A DNA stretch of 64,000 nt from an uncultured Nitrospirales bacterium (GTDB lineage: Bacteria > Nitrospirota > Nitrospiria > Nitrospirales > UBA8639), in NCBI GenBank assembly GCA_958295805.1, contig OY282373.1, positions 2,389,001-2,453,000 on the forward strand, in the 5' to 3' direction. Both the position numbers and the translations under genes were made by a program. Under the pieces are notes generated by a model. That model did not search any database. It had not been told where the DNA came from and saw only the letters and a list, made by a program, of their open reading frames with translations. This document shows positions 56,951-64,000 of this stretch, piece after piece (position 1 is the first letter of the stretch; the number at the start of each line of letters is the position of its first letter).

Positions 56951-59900
56951 TTACTCGGTTGATTTCATCAACTCCACGTCTAAGCCCAGGCTTTGCAATT
57001 CTCTGACCAACACGTTAAACGACTCGGGCAACCCCGGCTCCAGAAAATTTTCTCCCTTCACGATCGCTTCATACATTCTCGACCGCCCCGGGACATCATC
57101 GGACTTCACGGTTAAAAACTCTTGCAGGGTGGAGGCCGCGCCGTAGGCCTGGAGGGCCCAAACCTCCATTTCGCCCAACCGCTGACCGCCGAACTGAGCC
57201 TTGCCGCCCAGCGGTTGCTGAGTCACCAACGAATACGGCCCAATGGATCGAGCGTGGATTTTATCATCAACCAAGTGGTGTAATTTCATCATGTACACGT
57301 AGCCAACCGTCACCGGGCTTTTGAACGGTTCACCCGAGCGACCGTCATACACGTCAGATTGCCCATTTTCCGGCAACTCCGCGTTGCGTAATAATTTCTT
57401 GACTTCCGTTTCCGTGGCTCCATCGAATACCGGACTGGCGACGTGAATACCCAACGCTTTGGCGGCCCAGCCTAAATGAGTTTCCAAAATTTGTCCGACG
57501 TTCATCCGGGAGGGCACGCCCAACGGATTCAAGACGATCTCGATTGGCGTGCCGTCGGGCAAGTAGGGCATATCTTCTTCGGGAAGAATCCGAGAGACCA
57601 CTCCCTTGTTTCCATGGCGGCCGGCCATCTTATCCCCAACCGAGATTTTCCGCTTAATGGCGAGATAGACTTTTACCAGCTTAATGACGCCAGGCGGCAA
57701 CTCATCACCACGACGAAGTCGCCCCACTTGTTCGTCGTAGAAGGTTTGCAAGATTTCTTCCTGTTCCTTGGCCGCGCGTTTAATGTCCTCAAGTTTTTTC
57801 TGCTCCTCCGGGTCCCCTAACGTCACGCGGCGCACGTCGTCAGACAGCCTCCGCAAGACATCAGCCGTGATTTTGCCCTTTTTCTTTAAGAGAACTTCAC
57901 CACTTTCGGAATCCATCAAATCACGGCCGACGACTTGTCCGAGTAACAATTTCCGAATTTTCCTGTTCCGTTCCTCCTCAATAATGCGGAGTTCATCCTG
58001 ATGATTTCGTTCGATCTTCACGTCTTGAGATTCACGAATGTGCTTCGACCGCTCATCCTTATCAATGCCCTTTCGAGAGAAAATTTTGACGTCGACGACA
58101 ATCCCTTCAATCCCTGGAGGAACCTGAAGTGACGTATCTTTGACGTCACCGGCTTTTTCTCCAAAAATCGCTCGCAGCAACTTTTCCTCCGAGGTCAATT
58201 GCGTTTCACCCTTGGGGGTCACTTTTCCAACCAGAATGTCTCCGGCTTTCACCTCAGCGCCAATGCGCACGATGCCGCTTTCATCAAGGTTCCGAAGGGC
58301 CTCTTCACCCAAGTTGGGAATGTCGCGGGTAATCTCTTCCTTTCCCAATTTGGTATCACGGGCTTCCACTTCAAACTCTTCAACGTGGATGGACGTAAAG
58401 GTGTCTTCCCGCACCAGTCGCTCGCTGAGCAAAATCGCGTCTTCAAAGTTATACCCGCCCCACGGCATAAATCCGACCAGGATGTTTTTACCCAACGCCA
58501 GTTCCCCGCGGTGAATGGCCGGACCATCCGCCAGAACCTGTCCTTTCTTCACGGGTTGTCCAACGGTCACGATAGGGGTTTGAGTGACGCAGGTATTTTG
58601 ATTGGTTCGTTGAAATTTGACCAAGTCATACGTATCCAGAAAGCGTCCGGTCTGCTTTTCCCCGTCTTCCCGTTTGCCCAGCTCAGTTCGTACCACGATG
58701 CGTCGCGCATCCACGCTTTCCACGACCCCGTCTCGTCGTGCTTGTTCAACGTAACCCGAATCGCGAGCGACGACGGCTTCCATGCCGGTGCCGACCAAGG
58801 GCTCTTCACTCTGGACGAGCGGGACAGCCTGACGTTGCATGTTTGAACCCATCAACGCCCGGTTGGCGTCGTCGTGCTCGAGGAAGGGGATCAACGCCGT
58901 TGCCACGCTCACCACTTGCTTTGGGGAGACGTCGACGTAATCCACACGATCCGGCGTGGTCGAAATAGACTCACCTGCAGATCGGGCCGTTATGGAATCG
59001 GATAACAACCGACCGGATTCATCCACTTTCGAATTGGCCTGGGCAATGACGTACCGCTCACCTTCCAAGGGGGAGAGATATTTGACTCGCCCCACCACGC
59101 GGCCGTTCTGGACTTTGCGAAACGGCGCTTCAATAAACCCAAACTCGTCAATGCGCGCATAGGTGGCCAGGGAGGTGATGAGCCCGATGTTCGGCCCTTC
59201 CGGCGTCTCAATGGGACAGATCCGACTATAGTGCGAGGGATGGACGTCTCGGACTTCAAAACCCGCACGTTCACGGGTAAGCCCGCCCGGACCTAAGGCA
59301 GACAGTCGCCGCTTATGCGTGATCTCAGCCAACGGGTTCGTTTGATCCATGAACTGGGACAACTGACTGCCGGCAAAAAATTCCTTGATGGCCGCAACAA
59401 TGGGCTTGGCATTAATCAGGTCGTGAGGAAGCACCGTCTCCATGTCCAGCAAATTCATCCGTTCCTTAATGCTGCGCTCCATTCGGGCCAAGCCCACACG
59501 AATCTGATTCTCCAGCAATTCTCCTACGGAACGCACCCGACGATTACCCAGATGATCAATGTCATCCACCTCGCCCTTACCCATTTTCAATTCGACGAGA
59601 CAGCGGACGACCTCGGCCACGTCTTGAGGGGTCAACACGCGCTGGTCGAGAGGCAGGTCCAACCCAAACCGGTTATTTATCTTAAACCGCCCCACGGGGG
59701 ACAAATCATACCGTTTCGGGTTCGAGAAAAGGGTTTGAAATAACTCTCGGGCCGAATCCACCGATGGAATCTCTCCAGGCCGCAGTCGTTTATAGATTTC
59801 GACCCACGCTTCTTCGGAATTCGTTCGTTCCGGTTCCGCATCCAGGGTATCCAGAATGACGGGGTTGGCGGGACTGTCGATATACGTCACGTTGAACTTC

Positions 59901-60916
59901 TGAACGCTCAATTCAAGAAGCCGTTCAATCGTGGGCAAGTTCAACCGTTGATGTTTCTCAATCAGCACCTCTCCGCTACCCGGGCCTCGGATGTCCGTCA
60001 ACACCGCCCGCCCGACCAATTCTTCCGGCTTCACCGGAATCTCCTTTATGCCCGCCGCTCGAATTCTGGTCATCAACGATTTCGTCAGCCGCGCGCCTTC
60101 TCGAACGATCGGGTCCTTGCCGGACTTCTCAACGACTTGGACCGACGACCGTAATCCGACGTGCAGGTCAGCATCCAACTTCCGCATCAGTTTGCCGTCT
60201 GAGATCCGGATTTCCTCAATCGGATAATACAGCTTCAACAGGTCATCCGTTGACAAACCAAAAGCCTTCAAGAGAATCGTGGCCGGCATTTTTCGTCGAC
60301 GGTCGATACGGACGTACAAAATATCCCGTGCATCAAACTCGAAATCCAACCACGACCCGCGATACGGAATGATACGCGCGGAAAACAACACTTTTCCGCT
60401 GGAATGTGTACGCCCTTTATCGTGACTAAAGGATACCCCGGGAGATCGGTGCAACTGACTCACCACCACCCGCTCCGTGCCGTTAATAATAAAAGTGCCA
60501 CGATCTGTCATCAGAGGCAGTTCGCCCACGTACACTTCCTGCTCTCGCACGTCGAGAATCTTCTTGTTGTTCTTCGCGCCCTTTTCCTGCGCCTCAAAGA
60601 CCACCAACTGGATCCGCAGTTTTAACGGCGAGGCAAAGGTCATCCCCTGTTCCAGACATTCACGCATGTCGTACTTGGGAGTTCCCAGTGCGTAACTGGA
60701 AAATTCAAGAATGGCGGAACTATTAAAATCCGCAATGGGAAACACGCTCTTGAGCGCGGCTTGAAGACCCTTGTCTACACGACGTTCCGACTCGGCATCT
60801 TTTTGCAAAAAATCTTCATATGAGCGTTTTTGGACTTCGACGAGGTCGGGAATCTCAATCGTCGATTGAATTTTTGAAAAATCCATGCGCTTGATGATTC
60901 CAGGCAATTGAGGCAT
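56951..60916 (-). CDS. rpoB: DNA-directed RNA polymerase subunit beta
   Basis: 1321 aa. The rifampicin pocket reads [20 protein letters not shown] then [10 protein letters not shown], the unmutated sequence. The C-terminal [20 protein letters not shown] and [20 protein letters not shown] are canonical. It forms the catalytic core with RpoC. It lies 74 bp after the fused rplJ-rplL gene. Confidence 0.98.
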   Translation of the reverse strand: MPQLPGIIKRMDFSKIQSTIEIPDLVEVQKRSYEDFLQKDAESERRVDKGLQAALKSVFPIADFNSSAILEFSSYALGTPKYDMRECLEQGMTFASPLKLRIQLVVFEAQEKGAKNNKKILDVREQEVYVGELPLMTDRGTFIINGTERVVVSQLHRSPGVSFSHDKGRTHSSGKVLFSARIIPYRGSWLDFEFDARDILYVRIDRRRKMPATILLKAFGLSTDDLLKLYYPIEEIRISDGKLMRKLDADLHVGLRSSVQVVEKSGKDPIVREGARLTKSLMTRIRAAGIKEIPVKPEELVGRAVLTDIRGPGSGEVLIEKHQRLNLPTIERLLELSVQKFNVTYIDSPANPVILDTLDAEPERTNSEEAWVEIYKRLRPGEIPSVDSARELFQTLFSNPKRYDLSPVGRFKINNRFGLDLPLDQRVLTPQDVAEVVRCLVELKMGKGEVDDIDHLGNRRVRSVGELLENQIRVGLARMERSIKERMNLLDMETVLPHDLINAKPIVAAIKEFFAGSQLSQFMDQTNPLAEITHKRRLSALGPGGLTRERAGFEVRDVHPSHYSRICPIETPEGPNIGLITSLATYARIDEFGFIEAPFRKVQNGRVVGRVKYLSPLEGERYVIAQANSKVDESGRLLSDSITARSAGESISTTPDRVDYVDVSPKQVVSVATALIPFLEHDDANRALMGSNMQRQAVPLVQSEEPLVGTGMEAVVARDSGYVEQARRDGVVESVDARRIVVRTELGKREDGEKQTGRFLDTYDLVKFQRTNQNTCVTQTPIVTVGQPVKKGQVLADGPAIHRGELALGKNILVGFMPWGGYNFEDAILLSERLVREDTFTSIHVEEFEVEARDTKLGKEEITRDIPNLGEEALRNLDESGIVRIGAEVKAGDILVGKVTPKGETQLTSEEKLLRAIFGEKAGDVKDTSLQVPPGIEGIVVDVKIFSRKGIDKDERSKHIRESQDVKIERNHQDELRIIEEERNRKIRKLLLGQVVGRDLMDSESGEVLLKKKGKITADVLRRLSDDVRRVTLGDPEEQKKLEDIKRAAKEQEEILQTFYDEQVGRLRRGDELPPGVIKLVKVYLAIKRKISVGDKMAGRHGNKGVVSRILPEEDMPYLPDGTPIEIVLNPLGVPSRMNVGQILETHLGWAAKALGIHVASPVFDGATETEVKKLLRNAELPENGQSDVYDGRSGEPFKSPVTVGYVYMMKLHHLVDDKIHARSIGPYSLVTQQPLGGKAQFGGQRLGEMEVWALQAYGAASTLQEFLTVKSDDVPGRSRMYEAIVKGENFLEPGLPESFNVLVRELQSLGLDVELMKSTE

Positions 60917-60990
60917 ATCAGAGCTCCTTACGTATCTCCACTTCTCAGACGTCTCATCATCAGCAACGGTCCCATCATGAACTCCGACTT

Positions 60991-61920
60991 TTACTTGACC
61001 TCGACGGTCGCACCTGCATCCGAGAGTTTCTTCTTGATCGTTTCAGCCTCGTCTTTTGTGGCATCCTCTTTCACCGGTTTCGGCGCCCCTTCCACTAAAT
61101 CTTTGGCTTCCTTTAACCCAAGCGACGTAATCTCACGAACGACTTTGATGACCTGGATTTTCTTATCAGGCGGCGCACTCGCCAACACGACGTCAAAGGA
61201 ATCTTTTTCTTCAGCCGCCACCACCCCGGCAGCCGGCGCCGCAGCGGCAACGGCCACCGGCGCCGCGGCCGTCACGCCGAATTTTTCTTCAAATCCCTTG
61301 ACCAGTTCCGATAATTCTAAAACCGTCATGCTTTCAACGGCACCTAAAATGTCATCCTTTGAAAGCTTTGCTTCCGTTGCAGCCATTGCTCCCTCTCCTT
61401 TCTTTTTTTCTTGAATCGCAACCAGCACGGTCACAAATCCACGTACGATGTTTTGAAGCACGCCGACCAGTCCTCGAAGAGGCCCTTGCATGGCGGAGAC
61501 CACCATTGACAGCAACACCTCTTTGGAAGGCAAATCAGCCACAGCAATCAGTTGTGCCGGTTCCAGCACTTTGCCCTCAACAATGCCGCCTCGCCAAATG
61601 ATTTTATCGTCACATTTTTCGTTCTTAATAAAATCGCGAAGGATTTTGGTTGGCAACACGGAATCATCATAGCCAATGACCATCGCCACCTGCCCCTTGA
61701 ACAACGACGCGACGGGCAAGACCGAGGTTTTTTCCGCGGCCCGTGCAGCCAGGGTGTTCTTGACAACCTTAAGCTCTGCGTGAACGTCACGCAGTTGATG
61801 CCGCAGATGCGCAACCTGATTCACGGACATCCCGCCACATTCCGTGATGACCGCCAACCTCGCCTTCACAAATTTCTCATGCAATGCAGCAACGGTCGCT
61901 GCCTTGTCTGCCTTTTTCAT
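60991..61920 (-). CDS. rplJ-rplL: Fused ribosomal stalk protein L10-L7/L12
   Basis: A single 309-aa frame with no stop codon. Residues 1-178 are L10 ([20 protein letters not shown]..; [20 protein letters not shown]) and residues 179-309 are L7/L12 ([20 protein letters not shown]; Ala-rich hinge; [20 protein letters not shown]). Start ATG 61920 has AAGGAG upstream. The L7/L12 part keeps its own ATG at 61386 with AAAGGAG eight bases before it, so free L7/L12 could also be made by internal initiation. L10 is normally a separate gene that anchors four to six L7/L12 copies. A sequencing error at the A7 run is possible, but a one-base shift there would not give a nearby stop. Confidence 0.8.
   Translation of the reverse strand: MKKADKAATVAALHEKFVKARLAVITECGGMSVNQVAHLRHQLRDVHAELKVVKNTLAARAAEKTSVLPVASLFKGQVAMVIGYDDSVLPTKILRDFIKNEKCDDKIIWRGGIVEGKVLEPAQLIAVADLPSKEVLLSMVVSAMQGPLRGLVGVLQNIVRGFVTVLVAIQEKKKGEGAMAATEAKLSKDDILGAVESMTVLELSELVKGFEEKFGVTAAAPVAVAAAAPAAGVVAAEEKDSFDVVLASAPPDKKIQVIKVVREITSLGLKEAKDLVEGAPKPVKEDATKDEAETIKKKLSDAGATVEVK
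61402..61408 (-). other. Slippery heptamer A AAA AAG at the L10/L12 junction
   Basis: On the coding strand the L10 end reads CAA GAA AAA AAG AAA GGA GAG. The heptamer A-AAA-AAG is in the same phase as the dnaX frameshift site of E. coli. The Shine-Dalgarno AAAGGAG that serves rplL begins one base after it; for dnaX-type slippage the stimulatory one lies upstream. A -1 shift would end at a TGA about 17 codons on, giving L10 without L7/L12. Function is inference. Confidence 0.35.
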
Positions 61921-61948
61921 TCCCGGCTCCTTTTCACGCCACGGCTCA

Positions 61949-62647
61949 TCACGGCGAATCAACCCGTCGGGCAAGGGTCATGCACTCCAGGGGAACGCCA
62001 GGGCCCATGGTGCTCGACATCGTGGCCCCCTTCATATATTTTCCCTTACTCGTGGAGGGTTTGGCTTTCAACACCGACGTAAAGACGGCCTGAGCATTCT
62101 CGGTAATTTGTGCGACGGTAAACGACACTTTCCCGATCAACACGTGCACGATGCCGGCCTTATCGACTTTGTATTCGACGCGACCTTTTCGGATTTCCTC
62201 AATCGCCTTCTTCACCTCAAACGTGACGGTTCCCGTCTTGGGATTGGGCATCAGACCACGAGGGCCCAACACTTTCCCCAATTTTCCAACGGACGCCATC
62301 ATATCCGGCGTGGCGATGGCTTGATCAAAATCCAACCAGCCGCCTTTGATTTTTTCCAACACGTCATCGGCTCCCACGAAATCGGCTCCGGCCTCCCTGG
62401 CTTCTTTCTCTTTTTCACCTTTCGCAAACGCCACAATCCTGACTTTTTTCCCCGTGCCGTGAGGCAAGAGCGTCGTACCCCGAACCATCTGATCCGCACG
62501 TTTTGGATCAACGCCCAGCCGAATGGTTAATTCCACGGTCTCATCAAATTTGGCGTAGGCCGTTTGCTTGACCAATGCACTCGCCTCCTGAAGGTCGTAC
62601 AGCTTAGACTCAATTTGTGCCGCAGCGTTCTGTAATTTCTTTCCCAC
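61949..62647 (-). CDS. rplA: 50S ribosomal protein L1
   Basis: 232 aa from GTG 62647 ([20 protein letters not shown]) with AGAGGAG upstream; the longer reading to 62668 is less likely. It contains [20 protein letters not shown] and [21 protein letters not shown]1 signatures. It forms the L1 stalk and in many bacteria represses the rplK-rplA mRNA. Confidence 0.96.
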   Translation of the reverse strand: MGKKLQNAAAQIESKLYDLQEASALVKQTAYAKFDETVELTIRLGVDPKRADQMVRGTTLLPHGTGKKVRIVAFAKGEKEKEAREAGADFVGADDVLEKIKGGWLDFDQAIATPDMMASVGKLGKVLGPRGLMPNPKTGTVTFEVKKAIEEIRKGRVEYKVDKAGIVHVLIGKVSFTVAQITENAQAVFTSVLKAKPSTSKGKYMKGATMSSTMGPGVPLECMTLARRVDSP

Positions 62648-62680
62648 GACTCTTACTCCTCTTTGCAACCCGCCAACGAT

Positions 62681-63106
62681 CTAATCGGATACCGTGATTC
62701 CCATGCTTCTAGCGGTTCCTTCGATAACGTGCATCGCTCCTTCAAGACTCACCGCGTTCAAATCCTGCATCTTCTGCTTGGAGATCTCCTGGAGTTGCGT
62801 CCGGGAGATCGTGCCAACCTTTTCCTTCTGCGGAACTCCGGATCCTTTAATGATTCCTGCCGCCTTTTTTAAGAGGTCAGCAGCCGGCGGGGTTTTTGTG
62901 ATAAAGGTAAAGCTCCGATCTTTATAGACGGTCAGCACCACGGGAATGACGCTGCCTTCCTGCTTTTGTGTCTTCGCGTTAAATTGCTTGCAAAAGTCCA
63001 TGATATTCACGCCATGCTGACCCAATGACGGGCCGACGGGCGGAGCAGGATTCGCTTTGCCAGCGGGAATCTGCAATTTAATTTGCGTCACGACCTCCTT
63101 TGCCAT
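62681..63106 (-). CDS. rplK: 50S ribosomal protein L11
   Basis: 141 aa. It begins [20 protein letters not shown] with [20 protein letters not shown], the Pro-rich L11 signature, and [20 protein letters not shown]. With 23S helices it forms the GTPase-associated centre beside the L10-L12 stalk. Confidence 0.98.
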   Translation of the reverse strand: MAKEVVTQIKLQIPAGKANPAPPVGPSLGQHGVNIMDFCKQFNAKTQKQEGSVIPVVLTVYKDRSFTFITKTPPAADLLKKAAGIIKGSGVPQKEKVGTISRTQLQEISKQKMQDLNAVSLEGAMHVIEGTARSMGITVSD

Positions 63107-63195
63107 GTCTTTACCCTTTTTTCTGCAGAACGGTTAACGAATGAACACCTTGGAACTTCATCGCCCCTGAACCCTGCACGACGCCACGGGCGAGG

Positions 63196-63732
63196 CTATC
63201 CGGATTCGATCTGCGAAAAAGCCAATTCGACCGGGGTTGACCGACCCAAGATGCTGACCAACACTTTAGCTCGACTATGCTCGTCATCAACCTCATCAAT
63301 TAAGCCGTGAAATCCCATGAAGGGACCATCAATAATCCGGACGTTGTCGCTTTTGGAAAAGATGACTCGCTCTCGAGGAACCGACGCCCCCGATTCGATT
63401 TGTTGAAGGAGTACGTCTGCTTCCTCTTTCGGTAGAGGCATAGGCTTCGTCCCGCCCCCCACAAACCCCGTTACTTTCGGAGTTTCTTTGATCATAATCA
63501 CGGTTTCGTCTTTGACGGGATCTTCCAATTCCATAAGCACGTACCCGGGAAAAAATTTCCGTTTAGAGGCGCGACGTTTTCCATCTTTGATTTCGATGAT
63601 ATCCTGCGTCGGCACCAGAACCTGCCCGAGTTCTCCCTGAAGTCCCATTTGCATTGCCCGCTCGCCCAAGGAAATTCGGACTCGTCCCTCATAACCCGCG
63701 TAGGTGTGAATCACGTACCAATTTTTCGCCAT
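63196..63732 (-). CDS. nusG: Transcription termination/antitermination protein NusG
   Basis: 178 aa from ATG 63732 (AKNWYVIHTYAGYEGRVRIS); the upstream extension is not NusG-like. The NGN domain contains FFPGYVLMELEDPVKDETVI, and the C-terminal KOW domain has GPFMGFHGLIDEVDDEHSRA. It links RNA polymerase to Rho and to ribosomes through S10. Confidence 0.97.
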   Translation of the reverse strand: MAKNWYVIHTYAGYEGRVRISLGERAMQMGLQGELGQVLVPTQDIIEIKDGKRRASKRKFFPGYVLMELEDPVKDETVIMIKETPKVTGFVGGGTKPMPLPKEEADVLLQQIESGASVPRERVIFSKSDNVRIIDGPFMGFHGLIDEVDDEHSRAKVLVSILGRSTPVELAFSQIESG

Positions 63733-63755
63733 AGAACGCGACCTCAGCGTTTCCC

Positions 63756-63947
63756 TTAAAAGATTTGACCGACCAACCAGACTAAAATGGAATCCACCAG
63801 TGAGAGATACAGGGACATAATCAAACAAAACACGACCACCACCGAGGTGGAGCCGATCGTTTCATCACGGGTAGGATAAGAAACCTTCTTCAACTCCCCT
63901 TTCACGTCAGTCAGAAATTCAAGAATGGTTGACCACAGTTTCTTCAT
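63756..63947 (-). CDS. secE: Preprotein translocase subunit SecE
   Basis: 63 aa from ATG 63947 (a GTG lies one codon earlier; AAGGAAC upstream). The conserved amphipathic stretch FLTDVKGELKKVSYPTRDET precedes one membrane helix (about 34-60). It clamps SecY. It is followed 23 bp later by nusG, the usual pair. The last 50 bases of the window show no recognisable gene. Confidence 0.94.
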   Translation of the reverse strand: MKKLWSTILEFLTDVKGELKKVSYPTRDETIGSTSVVVVFCLIMSLYLSLVDSILVWLVGQIF

Positions 63948-64000
63948 CACGAACGTTCCTTATTCCATCCCTCGTCAGACAACCTCATCAACTCGTGGCA

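Noticed and set aside
63951-64000. tRNA-Trp or rpmG expected upstream of secE
   Set aside because: The last 50 bases show neither a tRNA 3' end nor an L33-like C-terminus that I can support.

Overview
The window comes from a diderm (Gram-negative) bacterium. It has Lpt lipopolysaccharide-export genes, a TonB-dependent outer-membrane receptor, sigma-54, a type IV pilus platform and type-2 ExbB/ExbD. Gene order and protein character fit the phylum Nitrospirota (Nitrospira/Leptospirillum-like) or a close neighbour. That assignment is inference from family knowledge, not a database result.

Region 1 (1-17 kb, + strand) is accessory. An efflux-type ABC module (adaptor, ATPase, two FtsX-type permeases) runs into a TonB-ExbB-ExbD operon with an unknown periplasmic protein and a DUF2141 protein. 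Then come a tandem array of REP-like palindromes, a heme/transferrin-type TonB-dependent receptor, a tiny secreted heptad-repeat peptide, a large membrane aminopropyltransferase-like protein with TPRs, and a secreted CbiX-like chelatase with four half-domains. Four transcription units here (tonB operon, receptor, repeat peptide, chelatase) share one promoter layout that I could align base by base. Each has two direct copies of a 15-bp motif (consensus about CMGGNSRWTNGACAT) exactly 21 bp apart, then exactly 22 bp, then a -10 hexamer, then a Fur-like box. The receptor and peptide genes also share a 3' module: a hairpin with a C-rich, anti-Shine-Dalgarno-like loop followed by an intrinsic terminator. 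I read this as one co-regulated metal/tetrapyrrole acquisition system, and it is the main candidate for something undescribed.

Region 2 (17-29 kb) is housekeeping: a PIN-TRAM protein, glnD, nadE, an aroC-aroB-GAF/ANTAR operon and pilMNO.

Region 3 (29-64 kb, all - strand) is one unbroken informational block. In transcription order it reads secE, nusG, rplK, rplA, a fused rplJ-rplL, rpoB, rpoC, rpsL, rpsG, fusA, tuf, the full S10-spc-alpha set to rplQ, then lptC, lptA, lptB, rpoN. The short rpmJ gene (35645-35758) is present. Two oddities stand out: L10 and L7/L12 form a single open frame with no stop between them, and tuf has strongly G-ending codons unlike its neighbours. No tRNA, rRNA or CRISPR was seen.
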